Assembly (NCBI GenBank): GCA_022113835.1
Contig: JAILWY010000022.1
Span: 5,704,001-5,768,000 of the forward strand
DNA: 64,000 nucleotides
Direction of reading: 5' to 3'
Source of the DNA: Atopsyche davidsoni
Taxonomy: Eukaryota; Arthropoda; Insecta; Trichoptera; Hydrobiosidae
In this document: one piece after another, positions 1-14,200 of the stretch
Layout: each line of letters starts with the position of its first letter
Numbering within the stretch: the first letter of the stretch is position 1
The notes under the pieces: model-generated
Databases searched by the model: none
What the model was told of the DNA's origin: nothing
What the model saw: only the letters and a program-made list of their open reading frames with translations
Position numbers and translations under genes: made by a program

Positions 1-1293
1 GAAAATATTATAAAATCGACTATCAAAACTTACGCTTAATATTTTATGTATTGTGAATATTTTTTTATACAAATATATAGAATTTTTTTTTACGTTAATT
101 ATATCAAACAGCCGACATCTAAACTCAGATAATAAGAGCGTCTATATGAGGAGGCACAATCCGGAGATTTTATTTTTCATACGGTAGGAGTGACGTCTCG
201 GGAATTAGCCACTGCAAGCATCTAATACTTTGAATGAAAAACAACGGACGCGGTTTTCTAAATAGGTTATCTCAGATTTGCATATTCTCATTGAATTGTC
301 GATAAAAATTTGACATTTATCGATTTGTTTTGAAATACAAGCCTCGTAAAGACCTGCCCACCTCAGCACGGAAGCCTCTACATTTTAATAATAAATATAT
401 ATATATATATATATATAAATATATAAATATATATATATATATATATGTATAAGTATCTTTACCACGAGGCATCCATAAATCCTCTGTTACTTTATACTTT
501 GCACAGAAGTTCCAAAGTTTACTCTCTGACAAAGAAATGTATTAAATATTTACTTAAATATAATTCAAATATTTACGTAATATATCTTTTCGATAAAATT
601 TGGTAAAAAAAAAAAAATTTCAAAACTGCTGTTCATACAAAATAAAATTTTATACGCACATGTGAAACTGGGTTGATGCGAATATTGATTATAGCCAGAA
701 TAAGGTGTATAATAATAATAATTAATAATAAATTATTTTGACCACCACGGTTTTGCAACGGAGGGAGAATTTTTATCATCACATGCAAGCGTGAAAAAAA
801 TATATTATTCTTTATTTATTATTTTAAAGCAGTGTTACCAGACATTAGAAACACCTTGTTTTTTTTTTGTAAATTATAAGTCGGAAGAAACGGAAACACC
901 TGACTAAACAATACTCAATACTCTCAATGCAATGAACGGAAAACCCTGTAAATTATTTCTAATAGAAACAAACAAAACATTTTCTCAATACTTGTCAAGT
1001 ATTTTTTTTTCTTCTTAAGAACGCAGTTAATTTGCATGCCTTTGTTATCACTTCCTTTTGTTTTTTCCGCTCGCGAACCTAATTAAAAATTGAAAAAAAA
1101 TATACTTTGGCTATTGACACTCCGAATGTGGGAAGACCGGCCTTGTAACTTGTTTGCCCACACATCCCATATGTGAGAAAAAAAATGCATTTATTAGAGA
1201 ACTTGCGGCGTGTTTACTTAATATTTGAATGCACAAATGCATACCTCGCCTAGTTTTTTTTTTTTTTTTTTTTCATATTATAATATATAATAC

Positions 1294-1822
1294 CAGTGGC
1301 GTGCGGTCTGTTCAAAATCAAGACAGTTTTGCAATGAATATGAAAAAGCCTAATTACTTATTACTATTTAAGAAATTCAATATTTTTGACAGAGAGTACT
1401 TGGTGGAATTCCAACCTAACCTTACACGTTGGCGAAACCGGTCACAAATAAAAACGAACATGTGGAAAATCACTCAAGTATTTTATTCAAAAATATTATT
1501 GCTATTTAAAAAAAAATATCACTACATCGTAACATATATAATTTCAAATTAAATTAATAATTTTGATTGTAAGTACTTATTCAGTACAATATTTTCATTT
1601 CAAACTTTTTTTTTTTACTACTTTCGCCAACGTTTTAGGTTAGCATCTTCAAGCAGAGTGAGGTTTTGTAAATTACTTTCAAATGAGAAATTTACTTTAA
1701 TATCTCACTTTTAGCAAAATAACACGCATCAAGAAATAAAGAGTAGAAATACTAAAAATATTTCTTTTATATATTTCAATGCAAAGCAATGCTTTACCGC
1801 TTGAATGGACCGCACGCCACTG
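1294..1822. mobile_element. Element with CAGTGGCGTGCGGTC inverted ends
   Basis: Left end CAGTGGCGTGCGGTCTGTTC, right end (reverse) CAGTGGCGTGCGGTCCATTC, 529 bp apart, hAT-like in form. Flanks are AT-rich so the target duplication cannot be read. It contains a copy of the GGCGAAACCGGTCAC repeat (1378-1490). Single ends of the same type occur at about 9642, 11503 and 14943. Confidence 0.7.
1378..1490 (+). repeat. GGCGAAACCGGTCAC repeat family, copy 1
   Basis: Blocks TTTTTGACAGAGAGTACTTG, GTTGGCGAAACCGGTCAC and AATCACTCAAGTATTTTATT in order. Further copies: 8131-8260, 14990-15165 (inverted), 35634-35750, 36005-36170 and 44380-44480 (inverted). Confidence 0.8.
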
Positions 1823-4559
1823 ATATATATTATACGTAAAACATTTTGCCATTCAAAGCTTTGAATTCGTCCGAAAAAAATTATCATAACCTTCTAGTAA
1901 TTTCATTTTTCACATTCGCTGGTTAAAAAATGGAGTACTACAAATTAATCACATCCCAAAATATTTTTTATCTCTCGTACAATTTCTATTACATGCAATA
2001 TCAAGACGCAAATGTGTTGTTCAAAACCCACACCTTCGGGGCTGTCGCGACCACCGCGGCCCCTGCAACTAAGCAAGAAAATCAAACGTCACTTACACAT
2101 GTGCAACCAAACTTGCAAATTCAATAATCAATGACATGGCAACACTCTCGTAAACTCAACTACAAACACTGAGCCGCAACATATCGATCCATTTATTACG
2201 ACTCGTTTGAGATTGTACGGGTCCCGCGTCACGACTTCCATGATGATTTATACCAACAATAAAACGTCATGGATTATTTTTACTCCTGCAACTATTTATA
2301 CAAGCCATTAGCTGCGACCGTCTAAATATCAACATTCCGATCTTAATTTCCAAAAAAACAAATATATAATCTACAATATCCTCTTTCGTGCGGCTCCAGT
2401 GTGATTTGATCATTTATCCATGCCGGAGTGCAGTTTTAGATATTTTCTTTGACCCAAAATGAAAAAAACCAATACATAAAATTATTCATAGTTAGGTAAA
2501 AAATATAATTAGATCACGCCAAGCCGTGTGAGATAGTGTATATTGACTTAGGTGCTCCTCGTCGCGCGTATGTGGGTTACGATGTATTGACTTGTGTCGT
2601 TCTTACCTGGAGACGCACAGGTGTGACGTAAGCCTCTAAGTCAGTTAAGATAAGTTAATTCACCTTAGAGATAGCTCGAAGATACGAGATGACTCGGTAT
2701 GTAGGACGATTGTAGACTATAGACGCTCACTTCTACAGATTATCTAAAATGTAGTCTATAACTAAACCACGTAGGACGCTGTTAGTTTACAGTATCCCAT
2801 ATCTCCTGGAATATTTAATCAACTATGTATAATCTCCCAGCTAATTGGTTATTCATATTCGCTGTCTGAATACGGAGAATTTTTAAATAGATCATCAATG
2901 TAATGTTTATTTTTTTTGTTACAGGTAAGTTGACGATGCGCTCTATTTTCAAGGATATTTCGTCGTTTCTTTAATACTGCAGTAAGTTTACTAATATTTA
3001 CAAAATTATTATAAGACCTTGATAGACAATTGCACGTGCGCTTTGCAATGGCTCTGCATACAAACTGCAGTTTTGTAGGACGCATCCTCTCTTGACCCGG
3101 ATTTCGCTAATAAGGCTCTACATCGACTATTATATTAATTTTCATATTGTGGTATAAAGGTTACATTAAAAAATAAAAAGCCTATTTTCAAAGCATCTAT
3201 CAATTTTGTACCATTTCAATCTTGTAAGTCCGGTTAGGGTCACGCGACTCTCGGGGCAGATCCTGCTGGTGCAGCGGGTTCCTGACCTTCCGAAGGTACC
3301 GCATAGTCGAGGGGAATGGACCGTTAACGAGCGGGTCAGGTCATGTTAGGTTAGGTCGCCAGCTTTAAAACAATGCTGGGGATAGATTGTTTCCTTTTCA
3401 TTATACAAGAACTCGACTTTGTGCCTAGTCTCTACCACGCGTTAGCTGTCAGTGTGCAGACAATGAATCTCATAAATACATGGCCAGTTCGTTTAAAGTA
3501 GCATATATGTCTCGAACCCGAGTCATATCATGTACGTAGTAATTGTAAAAAAATTGTTTTTCGATAGGTTAGAATTCTTCGAAATCGTTACAAATATATA
3601 AGAGCGTGCATTCACATTACAGCAAACAAAACAAAAACAAATTAGGAGCACACGAATCTCATTTGTCAAGTCGCAGCGTCGTGCGGTATTTAATTTCATT
3701 TTTGTTTTTCCAACTCTTGAATGATGCAATGATTATTGAATTCTGTTGTTAAACCACAAATCAATGCTGTGCAAGATAATTATGATAAATCTTTATTTAA
3801 TGTTGTATGTCTTTTCATTGCATTTACTTTAAAATGACATTAATATTACGTGTATAAAGAAACTGACGCAATCTTAAGAAAGATTAGTAGAAACGTTTAA
3901 TTAAGCTGCTACTTTCACATGGCTAGGAGGCTACATTTTTTATTTGTGAGACTTTAATAAAAAAAATGTTCGTATTGAATATTTAAACTACATATGTCTT
4001 ATGGAGACGATGTTTTTCAATTGAAATTTTTAACAAAATTTTTTAATGCAAAAAATTCGAGAAGTGTAGGCTCAGACTCCACCCGTGTCTCGCATGAGTT
4101 ATGAACCGCTTTTATACTAAAATACATATTATATCTTGGGGATGCAGTGCTCCAGCGTACGCCACTGCTTTTCTGTGTAAAGGTCATTGCAAGGTCACAA
4201 GTAAGAAACAATGTTTGCTCGCAAATTATGAGTCAAGCGTTGAAACGATTTAAGGCTGTTTTTGACAAACAACCATTCAAATGTCAGAAACGCAACAGTT
4301 TCATTAACAGGCGTGAGTCATACGCACTTTTGAATTTCGAACAGAATTTATGTTCGCAATTTAAAATTCAAATAGTAACAATGCGAGATTCTTTTGTTTG
4401 GAGCCGAGATGGCGGCAATTATTGCTGTGAGAAATGAATGCTTACCTGTCAAAACAAAAGTCCAGCATTAGTCAGTATTATTTATGAAACCGAAGCTCAA
4501 CAGATGTTAAAGCTTTGTTAGTGGAATTTCGAATCAAAATAACAAACCGGGTTGATTAT

Positions 4560-5150
4560 CGTTAATATACACAATGCTTAAAAACTCATAGTGTCGACCG
4601 AAAACGCTAGGATACTCATTAAGGGTTTAGGGTCCCATAATCGAGTTTTTTTAAGATCATTTTCTAGTCCGTTTTGCGAAAAATCGACTGCACCAATCAA
4701 AAATATTTAAATGCAAAAAGTTTTATACATTCCTTTTTCCGAACAGAATATTTTTTTTATTTCCTATAAATTTATTATTAATATGATAAATATGTGTTTT
4801 TCCGATTGAAGTGTAGGAATTTGGAGATTCGTCATGTCCCTTTTCCAAGAGTCTTAAACATTTTTTTTTTTTTTTTTAAATTGGTATTAAAAGATTAAAT
4901 ATAAACCCTGTGTGATATATTATTTTAAAAATTAAAAAAAAAAATCTTCAACTAACTTTTATTTTGAAAAGTCGTCTTTTTATCCAATTTTTCAACATAT
5001 TCAAGATTTTATTTTTCCCTGAAAATGGACGTTAATTAAATAATAAAAAATAGATAAATATAACTTATAGTTTTCTCAATACTCTGTAAAAAAAATAATT
5101 TTCGACATTGACAATTAAATTAATGAAATGACACGATTTCGCCAGGTAAT
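4560..5150 (+). repeat. 550-bp interspersed repeat, copy 1
   Basis: Begins with CACAATGCTTAAAAACTC and TCGACCGAAAACGCTAGG, then GTTTTGCGAAAAATCGACTG, a poly-T run, and ends ATGACACGATTTCGCC. It is non-coding and of unknown class. A fragment of only its first part is at 7465-7535. Confidence 0.75.
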
Positions 5151-5423
5151 GCCAATATAAAGGCTGGAAGCAACTGCCCTAATCAAAAAGTTAAAATTTT
5201 TAGGTTTGCGTCAAATTTTCAAAATAGGCAGATTGATAAATTTCACAATGTGTGATTTTGTGTTTATTTGATAAAACTGCAACATCTGCTTAACTGTAAA
5301 ATGATAGTTCGTGCATCGGCAATAAAAAAAAAATTCTGCACACTCACCGTGATAAGTGGTTTTTAAATATACGACATGGCCTTTTTTTGCATATTCATTC
5401 GACATCAAAATATTATGAATAAC

Positions 5424-5427
<4 letters not shown>

Positions 5428-5499
<72 letters not shown>
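5428..5499. repeat. (AT)n microsatellite
   Basis: About 36 uninterrupted AT units. Shorter AT tracts are at 394-446, 16447-16462, 23640-23657, 27617-27638 and 58134-58148. Confidence 0.97.
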
Positions 5500-5505
<6 letters not shown>

Positions 5506-6594
5506 CTATATATAGTCTTTCTTAGAGTGGAATCATTGCTTCCCTAAACGATTTTTATACGAATATTCTATACGAAGGTATAATCTCAAGTGACGTTTTT
5601 ATAATAATTTTTTTTAGTATTACACAAATATTTAAAAAAACTTTATAAAATAATTATGCACCTAAAAAATACTATAAAAATAATGATTTTATTATTTTCC
5701 CGTATTTTCGTGTAGGACCATGATTTTTGGGTCATGGTGTACGAACTTTTACTGTGTGAACTAAAAATATCGAATTTCCTCATATTTTTTTGCTCGTAAA
5801 CATGAAAGGAATACCTTCGCATCTATTTGCAGCCAAAACAATTAATCTCTGTCCATTGATATGAGCCGTCAGAGTTTTTACAAAGCTAAATTGGTACAAA
5901 TGACTTTTTTGTCAGGCAACTGTCGCATCGCGGGGAAATTAGATATGGCGCCGATTTGTTTGTTTCTCTTTTACACACACTTCAAGGTCAAATAGTACGC
6001 ATAGCCAACGGCTAGGAGATTGCGACATAATTAATTGTGAGTGCTTCCGCATTGGCAGTATCACAGAGTATCACAAATTAAACCATTCTGTTATGGTGTG
6101 AAAATTTTTTAAATTTTTGTTTCAGATGTATAAAATGCTTTTAGTCGTGTAAAAAGCTTTTAAAAAGTCCAAATTTCTGTTCAGTGTCTTAAAAGTTATG
6201 ATCTATGTACAGGGTGTTTAAAAATCGTGTAAATCTAAAATATTTTTATTTATTTGAAAAAAATATTAAAATAATCAAAACCCAATACGTGACTAGATTA
6301 TAGCGTCCGCTTTTTTTTAAAAAATGTTTTCCTGTTGTTTTCGTAATACATGTTATTATTGTCTCATTAAATTATGTAGGTTAGGTTAGGTTAGTTAAGG
6401 CCTAGGTTCCTCGGCCGAGGGTCATCGCTTGCGGAAAAGTAAACAAATTCTTAATTTAATCGAAACGACGGAAATTAACATAAATTAGTGATGATTTATG
6501 GATTCCATGGCACCTCACGTGAACTACGCTGGCAACCGGACCAAGGCTTGAATTAACGAATTTATATATAAGTATACAAATCCAACAAGTTTAT

Positions 6595-6765
6595 TAAAGC
6601 TGCCTACACACGCAGTAAAAAATCGCGACATCAAACATTTTTTTCTGTAATTTTTTTTTTGGTGAAATCGCATAACATCCTATACAAAAAATTACCCTTA
6701 TACTATAGTAAAGCATATCACCATTTTTTGGTTGCGACTTGTTGCGACGCGTGTAGGCGGCTTTA
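6595..6765. mobile_element. MITE with TAAAGCYGCCTACACRCG ends
   Basis: Left end TAAAGCTGCCTACACACG and right end (reverse) TAAAGCCGCCTACACGCG, 171 bp apart, with GCGACA/TGTCGC-type motifs inside each end. Single ends occur near 13709, 24420 and 26586. Confidence 0.75.
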
Positions 6766-7349
6766 CTACACAATATGTACTAAATCAACTCAACAATTAA
6801 ATGATCATCAAAACTCTTATCCATAATTCAAAAAAATATATATATTACAATGAAATTTCACCTGTCAAAACTAGAATATATATTTTTTTGCATTTTAAAT
6901 GATTCACACGTGAAACGACGATAAAAATTATTTTTCGTTGGCGGCATGGCGCTGTATCCATTATAAGCCTCGTATATGTGTAATGAGCTAAAATTTTTAT
7001 CGTTATATGCATCTATGTACTTAATTTATGACCTGCAAGAAATCTTGAAGTTTTTATGTATATTTTTATATAGTATTATATATAAATCCAAGTTCAAGAA
7101 ACAAGCTATGCTTTAATTTATTTATTAAGAAGGATTCCTATCTACTCACACATCACATATTTTATAGTTTAATTAACATATCCAACGCAGGCACCAAAAG
7201 CACAATGGAAAATAAACAACAATTCTAGTTAAGATTAAACAGCAAACATTAAATTAAAAATCCTAATGAGGATGTGCGAGGGTCGTCTGATAAAAACTAA
7301 TACAAAATAACTTTGCTTAAAAATAAGTTATCTTTTGATACAGTTTTTG

Positions 7350-7748
7350 ATATCTCGTAAAAATATTCGTTTTTTTTTTATCTATCAAGATATAATTACA
7401 TTTACTTGATAAGCGTTAATTGTAACCGTATATTTAGTAACGTTATTGTGTATATTATTGTTATTATACACAATGCTTAAAAACTCGTAGTATCGACCGA
7501 AAACGCTAGGAAACTGATTAAATTTAGAGATTTGCGGATTAAATTGAACAGTGATTAAAAACCTATTAGATACGTTACATGCGTTGATTAATCATGAGTA
7601 ATTTAATTAAAAAATCACAAAAAAAAGTATAATTTTTGATATCTCGTAAAAGTATCATTTTTTTTCTCTATCAAGATATATAATATAATAATTACATTTT
7701 CTTAGTAAGCGTTAATTGTGACCGTATATTTAATAAAGTTATTGTAGG
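7350..7748 (+). repeat. Direct repeat of about 100 bp
   Basis: GATATCTCGTAAAAATATTC ... GCGTTAATTGTAACCGTATA at 7350-7450 recurs with changes at 7635-7748. Between them lies a fragment of the start of the 550-bp repeat. Confidence 0.75.
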
Positions 7749-8130
7749 TGTTTAAAATTTTCAATACATTTGTTTGTACGTTCGTACGTGTCGAGTAAAC
7801 TGGCGTGCCGATCCACCGAGATCGACCGGACTTATCAGACGACCCTCGCGCCTCTACTTCTACGCTTGCCCATTCATCACTTTGGAGACTAAGGGAGACA
7901 AGCCTCGGCCCAACGATCCTCGTCAGCCTGATGAGCACGACACGATGGAGACCACAAACGGAAGACGAAACGAGTTCAAGGCGATTGATGTAATAAGAAA
8001 GAGTTCCGGCTTGCTATGTCTCTGGCATTCGCTTTGTTGTAAACTCATGCAATCTTTGGGAAAATCTTTGTTCCCGGGCACCAACTTGGTGCATCTCAAG
8101 GTCATCTAATATTCAATAGTTATTTAAATA

Positions 8131-8260
8131 ATCAATACTTTTGACAGAGAGTACTCGGCGGAATTCCATTTTAATATTTTAAATAAAATACTTGAGAGAT
8201 TTTTATTCAAAAGGTTGGCGAAACCGGTCACCAGTATAAATTAACACGTGGAAAAATCAC
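8131..8260 (+). repeat. GGCGAAACCGGTCAC repeat family, copy 2
   Basis: GACAGAGAGTACTCGGCGGA then AAATACTTGAG, GTTGGCGAAACCGGTCACCA and GTGGAAAAATCAC. Confidence 0.75.
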
Positions 8261-9067
8261 AATAAAAAATATTTAATTACCAAGAAAATTATTTAATTTT
8301 TTTCACAAGTCGTATGAATAATATTTTCTATGAAATATTTAGAAATACGATAAATTTTGTTATTTTGTTATGAATGAATCTAGTGATACAATCTATGCAT
8401 AGAAATGATTGTATTAATCGTTGATTTTTTTTTAATATTCTATCGAACGGATGAAGAAAAAAATACAGATTGTCTGGTTGATAAAGACCCGAGACATTTT
8501 TTACAGGAAATACAAAAAAAAAACTCGTCTTTGACATAGAATCATGCCATCGATAAGATCTGATAAAATCTATAAATTTTAGATTATAACACGTTTAGGA
8601 TAACATTATTGATAATAAACGATATAGTTATTTTTGTGTAGTGTTACAAATTAAACCAGTCTATCACACATAATACGTGAGAGCCTAGAATCGCAAGTGT
8701 GCGAATATTCGTATATACAAAAGTGCAAAAATAACCGAACCTGTTTTTACGTGCTATTGTACTGAATTAGTTTTTTGACCGTATGGAGTACTACAAATTA
8801 ATAAATCAAACATTGCACACTGGAAATATTCTTCGGTAAACCATGATAATGTCCGTGTCCCGCACATGACGGTGCAGACCATGTAGGGACACAATGGCAG
8901 TAAGGACAGCAGACCTGATGGTGCCGAGGATGAGCAGGACATGACGACTCCTCAATCGCCATAAAAGGCAGAGTAAAAATATCTCAAATAAAATTTAAAT
9001 ATTTAAATTTATCTTATGCCTGGAATATCAATACTTCAAAACAGCGACCACGTGTTACTATCACGTC

Positions 9068-9300
9068 TTCTTCTTCGCGTGCCTCTCCTCAGAGGAGGTT
9101 GGCGATCATTTCGCTGAGCATATACTCATGCTGAAGCAGTGTTCACGGTTTTCTAAGGGGAAACCTGTCCTACACCGCAGTTTTATATTGGAAGTATAAA
9201 TCCTGATACTCCTACAGCAGGAATCTTCCAGGTACTTCCAGAGCACATCCTTCAAAGACCACTACTTTGTGGCTATGGATCGTTAATGGAGCAGTGCATG
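9068..9300 (-). mobile_element. LINE 3'-end-like repeat
   Basis: CCTCTCCTCAGAGGAGGTTG, then ACTCATGCTGAAGCAGTG, CCTACACCGCAG and AGGTACTTCCAGAGCACA, in the same order as the 16.5-kb copy. Bases 9300-9560 are GC-rich and unassigned. Confidence 0.6.
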
Positions 9301-10736
9301 ATTGTCTGGAAGCGCCTTGCAGAGGTGAAGCCACCGGTGTTCTTCGATCTGTCTGCGAATCGAAGTGTGTACAGTGTGTGTTCAGACCGGTTGACACAGT
9401 CGCCAGGTGAAAACGGTGGAGGACCTCAAGTGTCTCCATGACATCAGCCGCCGTGATGACGATGGCGGGGCCTTCGATGATGTCACGCAGCGGCTGCGGC
9501 GGCTCTGCAGGAATTTAAGGTAGATCAGGTCATGCGGGCACGGACTAATGTATTCATCGATCGCCCGATTATTTTTTTTTACAATAAGCCCTAGTATTAT
9601 TAACTCACTGGGCTTTTGCCTGTCCAAATGCAAACTTGCCAGTGGCGTGCGAAATTCCGGTATTTAAATTGTTTCCTTCCCATTCTTAAGATTGAGCAAA
9701 TACAGTCATTTTTTGAACACGACAAAAGTTATTTCCTCAAAAAAATTATGCACTGCCTTTTCTTCAGTCGGTTTCCTTAAGTTTGACCTTGATCGTGATT
9801 TCATATAGTGACCTTCTCAGCCGTCTCCATCATCAACTCGACATAGTTATTCCATCTCTATGGCGATCTTCCACCGTTTCTCATGCTGGTGACGTTCTCA
9901 TTTCCTATTGTACCATTATTTTGCCCCGAGGTCGAGAGGGAAGATCCATAAATTAACTCCTAGTTAAAAAAAAAGACTACTCCATTATTCTACTCCTTCT
10001 TATGGCTAGTCTCGGGGGTCCTATTCGTCCAGAGTTGCCCTCAAGCTATAAGTCCAGCTTTAAACCGGAATATACTATCTCAAATGGGTTATTTTTTTAA
10101 ATTTATTTTTAATCTGTTCACAAACTATCCGGCTGGGATTCGAATGGCGTTTAGTGCTCATCTTCAGCCTTTGCCGTCGAGTGACGTCACTAAGTCGTCA
10201 AGCCGCGGGGTATTCATAAACTGGGCGTAAAAATGCCGCAAGGATAAACCCGTCGTTATAATAGTTTGGTTTTAATAACTAGTCCTACGACGCTCCGTGG
10301 GAGTATTAATATGCATATCGGCAATGCGCCCTACTTAAGTGATGTCATCGGTTCGATTGTGATGTGGAATAGCTTTGATTTATACCTGGATGAAGGCCTC
10401 TCATTTTGTATTATGCAAACATTGCGGTGAAACCTCGTAAAATCAACGCAAATACTGGCGTAGAGAGGTCTCGATCCAGCTTGGCATTAATCAAACAACC
10501 GGTCACTTCTGTCTCATTAATGACTGTAAAATATCGATATCGAATCCATATTTGACAGGTGTGCTTAACTAATAGTTCATGCACCTTAAAAAGCCACTTT
10601 GTATACCATAGAGGTGAGAATAATCGAATGTAAATAATCATTATATTTTTCTATGTGCTCGATACAATTTTTTAGAGCTGAGTGACTCCCAACTCAGTTT
10701 ATACGAATTCTAGATTATCAGCTGTGAAAAGATCTC

Positions 10737-11240
10737 GCCCATCCCTAGTGCAGCTTAACCGGTAGATATAAATAATCCGTATTCATGATTAATGTAGTAA
10801 CAAAACCGAGTTGATATTTCACACTCTGGATGTCTAGATCATCCATCAGCTTTGCTTGTGCCAAATTGAGAGTGTTTGATTGTTTTGATTGTTTATTCGA
10901 ACCTAATCGATTATCTCAACAGACCTTGCCCATCCCTAATGCAGCTTAACCGGTGGATATAAATAATCCGTATTCATGATTAATGTAGTAACAAAACCGA
11001 GTTGATATTTCACACTCTGGATGTCTAGATCATCCATCAGCTTTGCTTGTGCCAAATTGAGAGTGTTTGATTGTTTTGATTGTTTATTCGAACCTAATCG
11101 ATTATCTCAACAGACCTTGCCCATCCCTAATGCAGCTTAACCGGTGGATATAAATAATCCGTATTCATGATTTATGTAGTGACAAAACGACGTTTTAACC
11201 GAGTTGATATTTCACACTCTCTAGGTCATCAGCTTCGAAC
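10737..11240 (+). repeat. 191-bp tandem repeat, about 2.6 copies
   Basis: GCCCATCCCTA recurs at 10737, 10928 and 11119, a spacing of exactly 191. Copies one and two are almost identical. Copy three diverges after about 65 bases and carries a small insertion (ACGACGTTTT). Confidence 0.95.
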
Positions 11241-14200
11241 GGGCGGACGAGAGTTCTGATGTCATTGTGCTATAATTTATAAGTTGGTAAATGTTTATGA
11301 ATGTTATGAGACGCACTACAAAGTTGCTACGACATATTGCTTAAATTATATTTACACTAATTATATACAAAGATTCGATATATTTATTAATATCAGCAAA
11401 TGAGCAATTTGAGCAAAACTGCTTGCCTTGTTCTGTTAAAACTACATATGCCAAATCTGATAATTCGTATTTCAGGATATGCAATTTTATATTGCTTGTA
11501 TGGACCGCACGCCACTTTAGCACATAAATCATATACGATTACGTATAGGTCATAAAATAGTCGAACAAATTCGATGCGATCGATTAAATAATGATTAAGC
11601 GTTTATGTCTGATGACAAGTATTCGATAAGCATCGTCGATTTGTCATAATGTTGTAAAATATTTTGTAAAATGACACACGTTCAGTAACAGGGTGTTTCG
11701 AATTTAAGGTTACGTGACAAGACGAATCTCTAAAGCCTATTTATTAAATGCGAATTAAATAAATTAAAATAATTTGGTTCATAATTCGTGCAAAGCTATA
11801 TAAATAAATATTTAAAAAAAAAACTATTAAATCGCTAAAAACAACAAAAAAAAAATTGTTTTCTAATCAATTAATTTTATGGCAATCACTCTATTAAAAA
11901 AATATTTTAGGCCTTATAACTTTTGGTAAATTAAAAAAATATACAAATCATAATTTTTCGTGTTTAAATAAAGTCTAATATCAATAAAATAAATTATTGA
12001 TAATTATCGAATCGTTATCATAAATAGATTTTATGCCGTTGTATATATTTTTTTAATCCAATATTGATTAAACAATTTAAGTTTTTATATTTTGTTTACA
12101 ATCTTGGTTTCATTCGACTCATACCACAATAAATAATACTGAAATACCAACAACAGGTTATTATCAAATAAAACTTAACATCGCCATCGTTCATAAGCGT
12201 TATTAGTCTAAACATTATAATAATTCAGATGTTAAATAATCGATAAACAGATTTATATCGTGTAAATTATTATTGAGCAATTCGATAGCGAGCGATGTTT
12301 ATTGGGCGCGTGTCACTGAGCTATCCCGCATCGTGATGTCATTTTCAGGCCAGCGGTGCTGCTTCAGCCGTCGAGCCACCGATGTCGGCCAGACCACCCG
12401 AATCACAACGATCAATCAACTTTTTTGATTATCAATAAATTCCAGCAACGGCCAGCACATTCGCGAGGAGTTAATAAATTAATTAGTTTCGCTTGAGGAT
12501 ATAATTAGGACATCAAATCAATCGTTTTTGATTACTTTGATAAATCATCTTTTGTTGCTAAGCCAAATATATACAACTGTGTTAAAAAAATTATATTAAA
12601 ATATGTGTATACACATGCTATCTCTTTTCGGTGTCCTGAGCGTGTGTAAAAGATCGGCAATGGAGTAGTGGACTTGAGCAAGTGCAGAAGGAGTATCAGA
12701 TCTAAACGCCAGAGCTTTGCAAGGAAGGGATTATATAATAATGCTATTGTATATGCTGAGTGATGAGCATAAGTTAAGTCTAAGTTTATTGTAAACAGAA
12801 AAAAAAAAAAAAAACAAATGAAACCGGTAGAAGTTGTAAAAAAAAACATTTTACTCAATTCCAATTGATAATTTACTTTGCAAAACTATAGATATTTTAT
12901 GCAAATTTTAATGGTTATTTTTCAGCTGGAAATATATAAAATTGATTGTTTTAAAAAAAAAACCGACTTTAGAGTATAATTTTACTGCATAAGTGAATAA
13001 TAAATAAACAAGAAAACTTACATATGCATTATTGAAATTTTGATGCATTTGAATAAAATATGGCCAATAAAAATACGTGCGGAAATATTTATTATAACTA
13101 TCAGCTATTTTTATCCAACTCGTAAATCTCCGATAATTTGTCCTCCGGGACAGACGCCTACCAATAATTATTATAAAACATTTAATAAATTCGTATTTTT
13201 TTATCTATACAGGTGTATTATACATAGAATCTCTCTTTAGTTGATTTAATCATCCACGAAGCTATTACGTATACTATATATAATGAAGTGAAAAATAACT
13301 CATATGTCCGCCTGTGTTAACCATGGGAATGGGTTCGAATCTCACCTGTATATCGATTTATTTTTATAGTTTTCTTGTCACTGTACATGTGTCTACATAA
13401 TCTAAAAATATATAAATACCCTCCGGTCTTAAATGTAGGTGGTTTCGATTGCAGACACGTATCATCTAAATTTGTCGCAACGGGATCCCATACATGCCAC
13501 AGCATTTAAAAACCATTAATATCCCTGCGCTCACGACCATGTCATGGTCTTTAGGGACCATAGAGAGTCCAGGCTGAATAATGCAACGTCTAACGGTGCA
13601 TGCTATGCAAAACTGCATGCTATATGCTCTGTCGTGCTCGGTCATATCCCAACTGCATTCGAAAGGTCACCTCGAATGACTTTTGTGTATCGGTTCAGTT
13701 ATATCTAAAGCCCACTACACACGCTACGACACAACTGACAATCGAATGGTAACTTAAAATAACCACTGTGCAATATAAAAACCCATCCATATCAAAGGGA
13801 CGCTATTAGCTAATTGCATATCAATAAAACATTCCTGCCATTAAATATATGTATACAAACAATTTTTATCAATCACGTATTAATTTTATGCTTATTTATT
13901 GCCAGTGAGTAAAACTGCTTGCATTGATTTTAAATCCGACGCACACCACTTAAATATAATATAACCCTTGAATAAAGCGTATTTCCTTCTCAGAAAGTCG
14001 GAAAATGATTCCTTTTCTCACAAATTCCAAAACATGCAAATACTTAAATATTTCAGTAGCATTATTCAAAAAAGTAAATAAAAACCGGTGGATTACAATA
14101 ATATTTTTTTAAACCATAAATCTAGCTTATAGATACAATACAAAGTCATTAAATTTTATTACTCTGCATTTTGTTTTGACTTTTTTTTTTAAATATTCTA

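Larger units (their letters stand above)
1..4559. other. Gene-free AT-rich region
   Basis: Apart from the element at 1294-1822 and AT tracts, it holds unique AT-rich DNA. A GC-richer patch at 3230-3360 (GTTAGGGTCACGCGACTCTC) carries no coding frame. Open frames of up to 107 codons are repeat-derived or show no family signature. Confidence 0.6.
5500..9067. other. Gene-free region with repeats
   Basis: Holds the MITE at 6595, the direct repeat at 7350-7748 and a repeat copy at 8131. A (TTAGG)3-like run is at 6379-6396. A 111-codon frame at 7774-8109 has balanced composition but no recognisable motif. Confidence 0.55.

Noticed and set aside
1229..1552. 107-codon frame near the left edge
   Set aside because: It runs through a poly-T tract and a known repeat copy, so it is not a gene.
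6379..6396. Telomeric (TTAGG)n array
   Set aside because: Only about three units, inside unique DNA. It is too short for telomere origin.
7774..8109. 111-codon frame
   Set aside because: Composition is balanced, but there is no motif, no splice context and it overlaps other frames on both strands.
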